Below, in pieces: positions 33,700 through 43,322 of a stretch of 49,695 bases of DNA (positions are counted from its first letter, which is position 1; every line of letters starts with the position of its first letter). Origin of the DNA: Spirochaetes bacterium GWB1_27_13. GTDB lineage: Bacteria > Spirochaetota > GWE2-31-10 > MWDO01. The DNA is taken from positions 1 to 49,695 of the forward strand of contig MIAN01000032.1 in NCBI GenBank assembly GCA_001829125.1, written 5' to 3'. The translations under genes and the position numbers were made by a program. Under the pieces are notes generated by a model. The model was given only the letters and a program-made list of their open reading frames with translations. It made no database searches and was not told the DNA's origin.

Positions 33700-36600
33700 T
33701 TATATAATTCCAATCAGTTTATTTATTTTTATAAAAAATTCTTCTATTTTTATTGGTTTTGATACATAATCATTCATACCAGCTTGAATACACCTATCTT
33801 TATCTCCTTTCATTGCATAAGCCGTCAATGCAATAATAGGAAGATTATTAAACTTTTCTTTAGCTCTTATTATTTTTGTAGTTTCTATTCCATCCATCTC
33901 TGGCATCTCAACATCCATTAATATTAAGTCAAAATTATCTTTTTCTAAATTTTCTATAACTTCTAAACCATTTGAAACGGCTACTACTCCAAAGCCTTTC
34001 TTCTTGAGTAAAATACTCATAAATTCTTGATTGATTGTATTATCTTCGGCAAGCAATATATTAATTTTTCTGTTTACAAGTATAATTTCTTCTTTTTTTA
34101 CATCATTATTTTTGTTATCAGTAATGGTATTTTCTAAAATTAAACCAAAAATAACAGAAAAATAAAAAGTACTTCCTTTATTTTCATTACTTTCAAACCA
34201 CATTCTACCACTCATCATTTCAACAAGTTTTTTTGAAATAATAAGCCCAAGTCCTGTTCCACCGTATTTTCTTGTTGAAGAGCTATCCACTTGACTAAAA
34301 CTTTTAAATAATCGCTCTTTTTTTTCTTCTGGGATTCCTATTCCTGTATCCTTTACTGAGATTTGTAATTCCAAAGTATTGTTAAAACTTTTTATTTGTT
34401 TTATAGAAAGAAATATTTGTCCTTTTTCTGTGAATTTAATTGCATTTCCTATTAAATTAATTAAAATTTGTCTAAATTTAGCAGGATCGCCTTTTAATAA
34501 ATCTGGAATTTTAAAATCTATACTGTATGATAGATTGATGTTTTTATCTTTTGCCTTAAAAAGAAATTCATTTATTATTATTTCAATCGTACCTCTTATA
34601 TTAAATGCTATATTTTCTAATTCTAATTTTCCTGCCTCTATTTTTGAATAATCTAAAATGTCATCAACAATTTTAGCAAGATAGTCAGCAGAAGTTTTTG
34701 CCATTGTCAAATATTTATTTTGTTCAGTAGTTAAATTTGTATCAAAGGCAAGATTAAGCATTCCAATAATTCCTCCTATGGGAGTTCTTATTTCATGACT
34801 CATTGTTGCAAGAAATTCACTTTTTGTTTTATTTGCATCCTCTGCTAATTCTTTTGCTTTTTTTATTTCTTCTTCATTTTTCTTTCTATCAGTAATATCT
34901 ATAAGCAATGTTAAAAATAGCATTTCATTTTCATACATAACATTCATAGAACGAGATATTACAGTCTTTTTTTCACCTGATTTAGAAAGTAAAACGAGTT
35001 CGTGGTCTTGTATAGATTCTCCTACCATTCTTTTTTTCATATTTGTTAAAACAATAGGTTTATACTCATCGTATATAAAATTGAAAATAGAATTCCCTAT
35101 TACTTCTTCTGGAGAATACCCAGTGAAATTTAGACTTGATTCATTAACAAAAATAATTTTATCTTCTCTATGAATAATAATTAATTCTGGCAGTTGGGAA
35201 ACGAGCCTTCTATATCTTTCTTCACTTTCTTTAAGGCTTTTTTCCATAAGTCTTTTTTGAATCAAAATAGAGGCTTGATGGACAAATGTTTCAATTATGT
35301 TAATACTTTTTTGATCTAATGGTTTATTTTTTTGAGTAAATATTATAATATTTCCAAGTAGATCATTACCTCTTGCAAAGCCCATCGCATAAATTGTGCC
35401 AATATTAAGTATTTCCTCTATTTTATTACATTTTTCTTCAGGAAATAGATTAGAAGTTATCTCATAAATACCATGTTTAACAATATATAAACTTGATTCT
35501 AATAATTTTTCTTCTAAGTTTTTATCAATAGGATAAGTCATGACAAACGGATTTTTATTTAATTCTTTTTCTATATCTGTAAAAAAATGTTCTGGAAGAA
35601 GAGAAACTTTTATATTTAATGCATTTCTTAGTTTATCATAAGAATTAAGTATCACAAAACAGTCATCAACTATTTCTTTTATTTTTTGTCCTATAAATTT
35701 ATAAATATCCATCTCTATTGGCAATTGGACGAAATCTATTGCTGATTTTGAAAGAAATTTCATAATATCAGTATATTCTTTTTCTTTTTCCTCGGCATCT
35801 TCTCTTTCTTTAATTTCTTCTTTTAATTGTTGTGTAAGTCTTATATCCTGACCTACTATAACCATACTAATATCATCATTAAAATTATCATTTAAAATAG
35901 AACAGGATATATCAACAGGAATTTTATTGCCATTTTTAGCAATATATTTTACTTCAGTAGAATAATTTTTATTTTCTTTATCATTAAATAAAGTCAACAT
36001 TTTTTTTTCTATAATATTTTTTTCTAATATTAAATTATCTAAATATTTACCAAGTAATTCTTTTTCATTAAAACCAAGTAAATCTTCTAATTTACGATTT
36101 GTTTTTATAATTTTACCGTCTTTATCAATTATTATAAGTAAATCCATCATTTTAGATATTATTTCTTCAAATGCAACAGAAAAAGAAGATGGTTTCATAA
36201 GTTTATATTTAATAATTGAATACCATATTCCAAAAGCCCATATAATTATAAAAATATTAGACATTGGGCGATGAAAATAGATTTTAAAAAAAGGTAAAAG
36301 AGAATCAATTACAGTTCCAAGAAAGAAAGGTATTACAGCTGACAAGAAAAGAATCATCGATTGTTTTTTTTCAATTGTTTTTGTAGTTTTTTTTCCCCAT
36401 TGCCATATTAAGAAAACATAAATTATAATAAAACCAAAGTGATATATCATATAAAGAACGAGCCAAATAGAAAATGCAGGGACAAATTTTATACTAACTT
36501 TTTCTATTATAATCTCTTTTATTAACATTTCACTTGCTAATGAGTTAAATAAAAAGATTAGACCAGGCACATAAAGCAAAAAGTAAATCCAACGCTTTTT

Positions 36601-36879
36601 TAGTATTTTTTGTTGATTTGTGAGAATAAAAACGAAATGAATACCAAAACCTTGTAAAAAGCACCAGCCAAACGATGATATTCTAAACCAAAACCATACT
36701 TGTTCCTTATCTTTTAAAGAAAATAAAAAAGCATAGGAAAAAGCCCATATAGATAAAGTTAAACATAGAGCAAAAAATATTTTATTTAGACTAGATTTTT
36801 TGTTTAAATATAGACCATATACACCAAGATAGAGGTAAATTATAAATGCAAGAAAAGACAAAAAAGAAAAGAAAATCAA
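33700..36879 (-). CDS. 7TM hybrid sensor histidine kinase (7TM-PAS-GAF-like-PAS-HisKA-HATPase-REC)
   Basis: The 1059-residue protein has seven N-terminal membrane helices (about 1-230, histidine-kinase 7TM type), a PAS domain (MMDLLIIIDKDGKIIKTNRKLEDLLGF), a GAF-like domain, a second PAS (VNESSLNFTGYSPEEVIG), HisKA (SHEIRTPIGGIIGM), HATPase (LINLIGNAIKFTEKG, DTGIGIP, YGGTGLGLIISKKLVEMM) and a C-terminal receiver (LLAEDNTINQ, LILMDVEMPEMDG, YVSKPI). It would sense a membrane or small-molecule signal and pass phosphate to its own receiver. The start is a TTG at 36879 with GGAG (36887-36890) at seven bases, and no in-frame ATG fits. It lies 27 bp after the phosphatase gene in the same operon. 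Confidence 0.9.
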   Translation of the reverse strand: MIFFSFLSFLAFIIYLYLGVYGLYLNKKSSLNKIFFALCLTLSIWAFSYAFLFSLKDKEQVWFWFRISSFGWCFLQGFGIHFVFILTNQQKILKKRWIYFLLYVPGLIFLFNSLASEMLIKEIIIEKVSIKFVPAFSIWLVLYMIYHFGFIIIYVFLIWQWGKKTTKTIEKKQSMILFLSAVIPFFLGTVIDSLLPFFKIYFHRPMSNIFIIIWAFGIWYSIIKYKLMKPSSFSVAFEEIISKMMDLLIIIDKDGKIIKTNRKLEDLLGFNEKELLGKYLDNLILEKNIIEKKMLTLFNDKENKNYSTEVKYIAKNGNKIPVDISCSILNDNFNDDISMVIVGQDIRLTQQLKEEIKEREDAEEKEKEYTDIMKFLSKSAIDFVQLPIEMDIYKFIGQKIKEIVDDCFVILNSYDKLRNALNIKVSLLPEHFFTDIEKELNKNPFVMTYPIDKNLEEKLLESSLYIVKHGIYEITSNLFPEEKCNKIEEILNIGTIYAMGFARGNDLLGNIIIFTQKNKPLDQKSINIIETFVHQASILIQKRLMEKSLKESEERYRRLVSQLPELIIIHREDKIIFVNESSLNFTGYSPEEVIGNSIFNFIYDEYKPIVLTNMKKRMVGESIQDHELVLLSKSGEKKTVISRSMNVMYENEMLFLTLLIDITDRKKNEEEIKKAKELAEDANKTKSEFLATMSHEIRTPIGGIIGMLNLAFDTNLTTEQNKYLTMAKTSADYLAKIVDDILDYSKIEAGKLELENIAFNIRGTIEIIINEFLFKAKDKNINLSYSIDFKIPDLLKGDPAKFRQILINLIGNAIKFTEKGQIFLSIKQIKSFNNTLELQISVKDTGIGIPEEKKERLFKSFSQVDSSSTRKYGGTGLGLIISKKLVEMMSGRMWFESNENKGSTFYFSVIFGLILENTITDNKNNDVKKEEIILVNRKINILLAEDNTINQEFMSILLKKKGFGVVAVSNGLEVIENLEKDNFDLILMDVEMPEMDGIETTKIIRAKEKFNNLPIIALTAYAMKGDKDRCIQAGMNDYVSKPIKIEEFFIKINKLIGII

Positions 36880-36906
36880 ATTTTTGCTCCATTTTATAAT
36901 AAAAAT

Positions 36907-38088
36907 CTAAATTCTTTTTACACAAACAATTGTCGCATCATCACTAAATTCTTCTTTGTTTACAAATTTATATAAATCAAATATAGTTTCATCTACTATT
37001 GTTTCTGGACTTTCTTTATAAATCTTTTTTAGTTTCTCATAAAAATACTTTTCATAAAATTCACCTTCTTGATTTTGGGCTTCTATAATACCATCTGTGA
37101 TAAAAATAATCATATCACCTTTTTCTATATTAGTGTCAACATTGCCCATATCAAGTTCATCAATAACGCCAAGCATCATGCCATTTATATCTACAACTTT
37201 TACCTCTCCATTGTTTTTTAGTATTATAGGTGGAGTATGACCACAGTCTAATATACTAATGTTACCATTATTAGTATCTATTCTTGCAAAAATCAAAGTA
37301 ACGAATATAGTAGCATTAGATAAAATCCCATGCATATCATTTTTTACTGCTTCTAAAATATCTTCTGGTGTTTTATATTCAGCAATCCTTGTTTGTAAAG
37401 ACATTTTTAACATCATAGTTATTAGTGCAGATGGAACTCCATGACCTGTAACATCAGCAATAATAAAATCAATATATCTATCTTCTGTTTTCCATACAGA
37501 AAAAAAATCACCGCTAACTATACTTGCAGCCTTTAATCTTGAATATAGAGAGAAATTATTAATAGTTTCATTTATTTCAGGAAATATACCTTTCTGAACT
37601 TCTCTTGCAAGATTGAGCTGGCGTAGCATTTCATCATCTTTTTGTTTTAATAACTTATACGCTTTCTCTTTTTCTATTATAACAGTGTCAAGTTCTATTG
37701 TTTTTGTAGTTAAACTATCATAAAGTTCTTCAAATATTTTTTTATAAGAAACAAAATCAGTAACATTTTTAAATGATAAAAAAAGATATTTATTTTCATC
37801 AATGTCTATTTTTTTTTGTGATAATAAAAAATAGAGTATAAATCCCTCTGGTTTTTTATAAGTTATTTCTCTATTTTCAAATTCAAATTCAAAATAACTT
37901 TTTATAATAGACGGATCAAATATATTTTCAGAATTAGAATTCAAAAAATTAACATTATAAAGATAATTTTTTTCTTCAATAATTTCTCCGAATATCTCTT
38001 TTATTTTTTCATTAGCCATTAGTATTTTGCCGTCATTATCAGCAATTACAGAAGCTTCAGGAGCTTTATAAAAAAATACATTATCCAA
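36907..38088 (-). CDS. PAS-linked PP2C/SpoIIE-type serine phosphatase
   Basis: The product is about 393 residues. It has an N-terminal PAS-like domain (APEASVIADNDGKILMANEKI), a coiled coil (about 130-165) and a PPM/SpoIIE phosphatase domain with VSGDFFSVWK, IIADVTGHGVPSALITMML, LDCGHTPPIIL, MIIFITDGIIEAQN and EFSDDATIVCVKR, containing the metal-binding Asp residues of the family. Relatives dephosphorylate anti-sigma-factor antagonists in partner-switching circuits; no such partner is in this window. The most likely start is a TTG at 38088 with GGAG (38095-38098) six bases away; a TTG at 38112 is also in frame. It precedes the 7TM hybrid kinase, so the two probably form one signalling unit. 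Confidence 0.85.
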   Translation of the reverse strand: MDNVFFYKAPEASVIADNDGKILMANEKIKEIFGEIIEEKNYLYNVNFLNSNSENIFDPSIIKSYFEFEFENREITYKKPEGFILYFLLSQKKIDIDENKYLFLSFKNVTDFVSYKKIFEELYDSLTTKTIELDTVIIEKEKAYKLLKQKDDEMLRQLNLAREVQKGIFPEINETINNFSLYSRLKAASIVSGDFFSVWKTEDRYIDFIIADVTGHGVPSALITMMLKMSLQTRIAEYKTPEDILEAVKNDMHGILSNATIFVTLIFARIDTNNGNISILDCGHTPPIILKNNGEVKVVDINGMMLGVIDELDMGNVDTNIEKGDMIIFITDGIIEAQNQEGEFYEKYFYEKLKKIYKESPETIVDETIFDLYKFVNKEEFSDDATIVCVKRI

Positions 38089-38250
38089 AATATTCTCCAA
38101 AAAACAATACAAATTCCTTTTTGATTTTATATGAATTATTGAAAAAAATCAAGTATTTATGCTTAGAATGTTTAAATTATTATTGACAATATTAAAAGAT
38201 GTTAATTTATGGGAAAAATTTTAATATTTAATATATTTTAACTATATTTA

Positions 38251-38934
38251 TTAACGAATAATATATTTGTCTTCTTCAGATGGAAAGAATATTTTTTGAA
38301 TAGCATTAATTCTAAAAAAGAATAATAAATAAAAAAAACCAAATAAAAAACCAAAAAGATGAGTTATATGTGCTATCCCGTCATTAAAATTGGTTAATTC
38401 AGAAAATAATTCTATCCCAGTGAATAACAAAATAGCCCATTTAGCTTTAATAGGTAAAAGTGCAAAAAAATACAATTTTATATCGGGGTAATAAGTTACA
38501 AAAGCAAGTAAAACTGCATAAATAGCGCCAGATGCACCAAGTAGAGAAATTGGATTATTAGATTGCATAAAAATAAATACTGATGCAATATTTGCTAAGA
38601 TGCCAGTAGTTAAATAAAAAAGCAAAAATTTAGTCCCCCCCCATTTATTTATGAGTGGCTTGCCAAATATATAAAGTGCATACATATTAAAAATAATATG
38701 AAAAATTCCACCGTGCATAAACATTGCAGATAAAATCTGCCAATAAGCCCCATCATTTATAGAATAAAAATTATTCGGATGATTTATATTTAGATTTAAA
38801 AAATTAGAAACAATAGCATACAAATATGGAATTTGAAATATTTTATAAGTTATATATGGAATAAAGAGAATTACATTAATAATTATAATTGTATTTATTA
38901 CTTTAGTTTGTTTTTTTTGTTCAAAATTATTCAT
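38251..38934 (-). CDS. Rhomboid family intramembrane serine protease
   Basis: The 227-residue protein has at least six membrane helices and the rhomboid signatures: FMHGGIFHIIFNMYAL, catalytic Ser135 in LLGASGAIYA, and catalytic His192 in AHITHLFGFLFG. It should cleave transmembrane helices within the cytoplasmic membrane. It has a short cytosolic N-terminus and a basic C-terminal tail. The ATG at 38934 has no clear ribosome-binding site. It is separated by about 160 bp from the phosphatase gene on the same strand. Confidence 0.92.
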   Translation of the reverse strand: MNNFEQKKQTKVINTIIIINVILFIPYITYKIFQIPYLYAIVSNFLNLNINHPNNFYSINDGAYWQILSAMFMHGGIFHIIFNMYALYIFGKPLINKWGGTKFLLFYLTTGILANIASVFIFMQSNNPISLLGASGAIYAVLLAFVTYYPDIKLYFFALLPIKAKWAILLFTGIELFSELTNFNDGIAHITHLFGFLFGFFYLLFFFRINAIQKIFFPSEEDKYIIR

Positions 38935-39133
38935 AAGTATAAAATAAAAAAAGATTGATAATAAGTCAAGTAAATAAATATGAAAACTTGACTTTTTTAT
39001 TTTTAATATTATAATTAAATATGAGGTTATATAAAAAGTTTTAATTTAGATAGTAAGAGTTTATAAATATATTTAGAAAGTTTTTATTTTATCAAAAATT
39101 AAAAAATTTAGTTTACAAACTATTCAAAAATTG

Positions 39134-39156
39134 TAATCAGTATAATCTGTATCATT
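39134..39156 (+). repeat. Degenerate dispersed repeat end before the DnaJ-like gene
   Basis: AATCAGTATAATCTGTATCAT resembles the family end AATCTGATTAATCTGTGTTAT and is followed directly by the AGGA ribosome-binding site of the gene at 39170. The position fits the family rule, but the match is weak. Confidence 0.4.
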
Positions 39157-39169
39157 AGGAATTTAATTT

Positions 39170-39919
39170 ATGAATACAAAATTTTCAATCAAAGGTAAAT
39201 TAGTTGGGTTTGCTTTAGGTATCTTGATAAGTAGTAATATTTTAGGTGGACTTATAGGTTTACTGATAGGTCATATTCTATTTGATAGGTTAGCTACAAA
39301 TGATAATGAAGAATATTTTATAGAAGATAGTCTTTATGTAGAGAATACAAATATTATTACATTTATTATAAAACTTTGTTATGGATTAGTAAATCAAAAA
39401 GAAGATATTTTATTAACAGAAGTAGACACAATTAAACAATTTTTAAGAAAAGAATTTGGGATTGATAAATTGTATATATCTAAAGTAGATTTAATATTTT
39501 CAAACTTAATGGATGACAAGTCTAATTTAAATGTTGATTCTGTTATTCATAGTATAAATCATTATTGTAGCTATGATGAAAAGCAGAAAATAATAGAGTT
39601 ACTTTTTGTTGTTGCGGTTTCTGATAAAAACATTTCAAAGGAAGAAATAGACTATATTCACAATGTTTATCATAAACTAAAAGTTAAATTAAATGATTAT
39701 TTAAAGATTAAAAATAAGTTTATAAAGGAAGAATTAGAGTATTACAAAATTCTTGGTGTAAATGAGAGTGCAACAGATGCAGAAATTAAGACTGCATATA
39801 GAAAATTAGTAAATCTACATCATCCTGATAAAGTAAAAGAAGCTGATTATGATAAAGAAAAATTTCAACAGATAGTAAAAGCTTATAACGAATTAAAAAA
39901 ATTTAAAAGAATTCATTAA
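39170..39919 (+). CDS. Membrane-anchored TerB/DnaJ-domain protein (DjlA-like)
   Basis: The 249-residue protein has an N-terminal glycine-rich hydrophobic anchor (about residues 10-38), a TerB-like helical domain (about 60-175) and a C-terminal J domain (about 189-247) with the HPD motif His218-Pro219-Asp220 in NLHHPDK. This is the layout of DjlA-type co-chaperones, which stimulate DnaK ATPase from the inner membrane. The ATG at 39170 follows AGGA. It is divergent from the rhomboid gene. No dnaK or grpE is in the window. Confidence 0.88.
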   Translation: MNTKFSIKGKLVGFALGILISSNILGGLIGLLIGHILFDRLATNDNEEYFIEDSLYVENTNIITFIIKLCYGLVNQKEDILLTEVDTIKQFLRKEFGIDKLYISKVDLIFSNLMDDKSNLNVDSVIHSINHYCSYDEKQKIIELLFVVAVSDKNISKEEIDYIHNVYHKLKVKLNDYLKIKNKFIKEELEYYKILGVNESATDAEIKTAYRKLVNLHHPDKVKEADYDKEKFQQIVKAYNELKKFKRIH

Positions 39920-40153
39920 AAATATTGAGATATAGCATTGTTTTTTTTAAATTTAGATTAAATTTGATATTTAAATGAAATTTTTACATACTTTAAATTT
40001 TTTGTTGCAAATAGAATGAAAATAGATTAAATTTTATACAGTTTTTTTACGAAATTCTAAAAAAAAAAAATTAATAATTTTTATTTTTTATATTTTCTAA
40101 AAATTAAATTTGTAATTTTATAAAAAATATTATATTATAATGAAGGAGGAAAA

Positions 40154-40741
40154 ATGAAGAAGTTTTTCTATAACTTTTTAGTTGCTTTATTAGTAATTTT
40201 TTCTATTGTGATGTGTAAAACCACAGATAAAAATGAGGACACTACTACTACTATTGAAATAACTACTACGACAACAGTGGTTGTAACAACAACAACTGTA
40301 AAATCTAATGGAGTGATTGATAGTAAGATAGACCAAAGAATGGTTTTTGTAATTGACAAGGATAAGATTACAGAGGATCAGTTAAAAAGTTTTATGAAAA
40401 ATCTTTTCACTGCAATAGAAGAAAAAATTGCGATGGGAGATTTTGATGGGTGGTATAGTTCTATAAGTAAAGGGTATAAATTTTATATAAATGATCCTGT
40501 GATTTTAAAGAAAATGTCGGAAGATTCTGATTTTCTTTCAAATAGGAATGTAAAATTAAAAACTCCAAAAGATTATTTTGAATATGTTGTGATCCAAGCA
40601 AGACAAGGGAAATCTTTGAAATTCTTTGATTATAAATATATTGACAAATTTAATGTAAAAGTAATTTGTATACTTGACGACAGTTTGAAATTTGTATACA
40701 ATTTTATATATGAAGATGGCTCTTGGAAATTAGATCGCTAA
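40154..40741 (+). CDS. Putative lipoprotein with threonine-rich linker
   Basis: The 195-residue product has a lipoprotein signal with Cys21 (FSIVMC; a loose lipobox). A Thr/Val-rich linker follows (about 30-50, EITTTTTVVVTTTTV), probably extended and possibly glycosylated. The folded C-terminal domain of about 130 residues resembles NTF2-like/DUF4440-type folds only in general pattern (FTAIEEKIAMGDFDGWYSSIS...YEDGSWKLDR); this assignment is tentative. The ATG at 40154 has a strong AAGGAGGA site. The HEAT protein gene follows 40 bp later, probably in one transcript. Confidence 0.75.
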   Translation: MKKFFYNFLVALLVIFSIVMCKTTDKNEDTTTTIEITTTTTVVVTTTTVKSNGVIDSKIDQRMVFVIDKDKITEDQLKSFMKNLFTAIEEKIAMGDFDGWYSSISKGYKFYINDPVILKKMSEDSDFLSNRNVKLKTPKDYFEYVVIQARQGKSLKFFDYKYIDKFNVKVICILDDSLKFVYNFIYEDGSWKLDR

Positions 40742-40781
40742 TTTTTAGCGAATTAAATTTAATAGATTATAGGAAGTTAAG

Positions 40782-41468
40782 ATGAAAAATATAAATGTTG
40801 TTTTTTGTCTAATTGCATTTTTACTTTTTTCTTCTTTTGGCATCTTTTCTGATACAATAGAAGAAGTTTTGTTAAAACAAAAAGAGGCAAAAATAAAGAC
40901 CTATTTTTATCAAGCAAAAGTAGGGGATAAATCTCAAAAAGTAGAAATCTTGGATTCTGTTTTAGCCGAATTTGATAAGGCGAAATATACAAACAAGGAT
41001 AAGGAACTTGTAAACCTTGTTACTTATCTTTCTGAAGAAGGTAGTACAAGAAAAGAATTTGAAAATAATAGATTAATAAATGATTATCCAGAAGTAAGAA
41101 GAAAATCAGTAATGGTTTTAGCTAAACTTGGTGGAGATCAGGCAAGAGATGCTCTCATAAATATTTTAACAAACGATCAAAATCCTAGTGTTAAGGCAGA
41201 AGCTTGTAATGCGTTAGCAGAGGTTAGAGATAATGATAATGGTGAAGCATTAAGGGCTTTAGTCTATGTTTATAGATCAACTTATAAGCCAGATCCTAAT
41301 TTAATTTTTGCTATAATAAATGCTGTTAAAGAAATAGCTAATTCAAATGCTTCATCTTATGCTGATTCTATTTATATTCTTTCAGAAATACAGATGGGCA
41401 ACTATAATAGAAAAATAAGAGAAGCAGCTTATGAGGCTATTCAACAATTAAGTAGTGGTAAGAAATAA
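40782..41468 (+). CDS. Secreted HEAT-repeat protein
   Basis: The 228-residue product has a Sec signal peptide (ending near FGIFSD) and then HEAT-like helical repeats (EVRRKSVMVLAKLGGDQARD; SVKAEACNALAEVRDNDN; KIREAAYEAIQQLS). HEAT repeats are protein-binding scaffolds; the secreted version would act in the periplasm or on the surface. No catalytic signature is seen. The ATG at 40782 follows AGGAAG. It is paired with the upstream lipoprotein gene and ended by a strong terminator. Confidence 0.85.
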   Translation: MKNINVVFCLIAFLLFSSFGIFSDTIEEVLLKQKEAKIKTYFYQAKVGDKSQKVEILDSVLAEFDKAKYTNKDKELVNLVTYLSEEGSTRKEFENNRLINDYPEVRRKSVMVLAKLGGDQARDALINILTNDQNPSVKAEACNALAEVRDNDNGEALRALVYVYRSTYKPDPNLIFAIINAVKEIANSNASSYADSIYILSEIQMGNYNRKIREAAYEAIQQLSSGKK

Positions 41469-41489
41469 TTTGTTTTTTCTCTGATTACT

Positions 41490-41540
41490 ACCATCTTAAA
41501 GGCTTTTTTGAATTTAAAAAATCTTTAAGATGGTTTTTCT
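41490..41540 (+). terminator. Intrinsic terminator after the HEAT gene
   Basis: ACCATCTTAAAG (41490-41501) pairs perfectly with CTTTAAGATGGT (41523-41534), followed by TTTTTCT. It separates the lipoprotein/HEAT unit from the cytochrome c maturation operon. Confidence 0.85.
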
Positions 41541-41586
41541 TTTATATTAAGAATTGTTCAAATTCTTGGTAAAAAATCTTTAAAAA

Positions 41587-42375
41587 ATGGATCTAATTAT
41601 GGAAGATAAAGGTTTTCTTAATAAACTTTATGATAATAATAATGAGGATTCACAAAACAATCAAATTTTGACAGATGAATTAAAAAATATATTTAATATT
41701 TGTAATAAAGAAAAATTCTTAGAAATTTCTTTATATCATTCAGATTTTTATAAATTCTTTTTAGATTATTTTAAAGAAGGCAGTTTTATTTCAGATGATT
41801 CTTATGAAGCTTTACTTACTTATCATTTTACTAAAAAAGACAATAAAAAAATTAATGTTTATAATTATTCTTTTACACCAAATAAACTTAGTTCTCTAAA
41901 TATAAATGAAAGTTATGATTTTGTTTTTTCATCTTATGGTTTATCTTATGAAAATATATATACAATTTTGCCTCAGTTGATAGGTTTTTTAAAAATAGAT
42001 GGCATTTTGTTTATAGAGTTGCCAGCTTATTGGTTTTTTAGAGAAAATTTGAATCAATATGAAAAGGATATACTTAATTATTCTAAAACTAATGATAAGA
42101 AATGGATTTTTACAGAACCAATAGATCAAATTATAAAAGAAAGTGGTGGTAATTTACTTTATTTAAAAGAGATAAATAATAAAAAAATAGTAAATCGACA
42201 TAAGCTTTCTTATTTGTCTTCATTAAATAAGCTTTATAAAGCTCATATAGAAAATAATATTGCAGTATTAGAGGTTGCAAATATTCCAGAAAATAATATA
42301 GAGTTAAGAAGTGCTATTTTAGTAGTACAAAAAGAAAAAAAGACTTTAACAAAAAATAATTTATTTAATTTTTAG
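41587..42375 (+). CDS. Methyltransferase-like protein with degenerate SAM-binding motif
   Basis: The 262-residue protein has the later strands of a class I methyltransferase fold (ESYDFVFSSYGLSYENIYTILPQLIGFLKIDGILFIELP, positions about 117-155), but motif I (ExGxGxG) is replaced by KEKFLEISLYHSD with no glycines. SAM binding is therefore doubtful and it may be a structural relative. It is the first gene of a compact five-gene run. Two in-frame starts exist, ATG at 41587 and ATG at 41599; the latter has a GGA seven bases upstream and may be the real one. Confidence 0.6.
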   Translation: MDLIMEDKGFLNKLYDNNNEDSQNNQILTDELKNIFNICNKEKFLEISLYHSDFYKFFLDYFKEGSFISDDSYEALLTYHFTKKDNKKINVYNYSFTPNKLSSLNINESYDFVFSSYGLSYENIYTILPQLIGFLKIDGILFIELPAYWFFRENLNQYEKDILNYSKTNDKKWIFTEPIDQIIKESGGNLLYLKEINNKKIVNRHKLSYLSSLNKLYKAHIENNIAVLEVANIPENNIELRSAILVVQKEKKTLTKNNLFNF

Positions 42376-42393
42376 GTTTTTAAAGGAGCATCT

Positions 42394-43320
42394 TTGGCTA
42401 ATAATTTTATAGGTAAAATTTTAAATTTAATATTAATATTAAATTTAATTATTCTTGCTGTATTTTCGATATTTTTATCTTTTATACCATCATTTTTAGT
42501 TCAAAATATAATTTCATCTCCATTTTATTTAATTTTTTGGGCTATATTATGTATTCTTATAATAATTTATCCATTTATTTCTAATATTGATTCTGAAAAA
42601 ACTTTAAAATTTAGTAGGATTCATATACCTTTTTTGTTTTTTGCCATATCTATTGTTTTTGTTTTTTTGACATCAAAATCAATTACTGTTAATATAGAGG
42701 AAGGAAATTTTATTTCTTTAAGTGATGTTTATAATAAAATGAACCTTAAATTAAAAAAAGACTCAATAATTAAACTTTATAGTTTTGAAGCAATAAAATA
42801 TAAAAAAAATAATAAATCAATCAAATCATTTAAATCAACTCTTCTTATTGATAATGAAAAAAAAATTATAGAAGTAAATAAGCCTTTAAAAATACAAAAT
42901 GTTAGAATATTTCAAAAAAGTTGGAAACTTGGGCTTAACTCATTAGTATATAATTTTAAAGATACAACTTATGATTTACTTTCTACAAAACAATTGCAAG
43001 TAGATGATAATACTTATTTTGGATTTTATCCAATAGAAATTGTAGATAAAAAAATTAATTACAAATGGGAAATAAAAAATAAAGAAAATGAGATAATACA
43101 TTCTGGTATGTTTTTAAATAATGATGATATTGCAAAGTCAGAACTTACCAAATATAATTTTGCTATAGTTAAAGAGGATTACAAATTTATTAGTATTTTT
43201 GAAATAACATACAAACCGTTTAATTTTATATTTGCTTTTGTTGCAGTCTTATTTATTTTTATGCTTTTATTTGAGTTTTGGTTAAGAGATTTTATTCAAA
43301 AAGTTAGAGTAAGGAAATAA
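42394..43320 (+). CDS. ResB/Ccs1-like cytochrome c maturation protein (short form)
   Basis: The 308-residue protein has three N-terminal membrane helices, a periplasmic domain of about 150 residues and a last helix near 275-295, the layout of ResB-type proteins of cytochrome c System II. It is shorter than classical ResB. It lies two bases before a CcsA-type gene, which strongly supports the assignment, because ResB and CcsA form the heme-export and ligation complex. The start is a TTG at 42394, with AAAGGAG (42382-42388) five bases away; no in-frame ATG is suitable. Confidence 0.7.
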   Translation: MANNFIGKILNLILILNLIILAVFSIFLSFIPSFLVQNIISSPFYLIFWAILCILIIIYPFISNIDSEKTLKFSRIHIPFLFFAISIVFVFLTSKSITVNIEEGNFISLSDVYNKMNLKLKKDSIIKLYSFEAIKYKKNNKSIKSFKSTLLIDNEKKIIEVNKPLKIQNVRIFQKSWKLGLNSLVYNFKDTTYDLLSTKQLQVDDNTYFGFYPIEIVDKKINYKWEIKNKENEIIHSGMFLNNDDIAKSELTKYNFAIVKEDYKFISIFEITYKPFNFIFAFVAVLFIFMLLFEFWLRDFIQKVRVRK

Positions 43321-43322
43321 AA

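Noticed and set aside
40168-40359. Minus-strand Val/Ser-rich frame opposite the lipoprotein gene
   Set aside because: It is the antisense shadow of the Thr-rich linker; no start signal.
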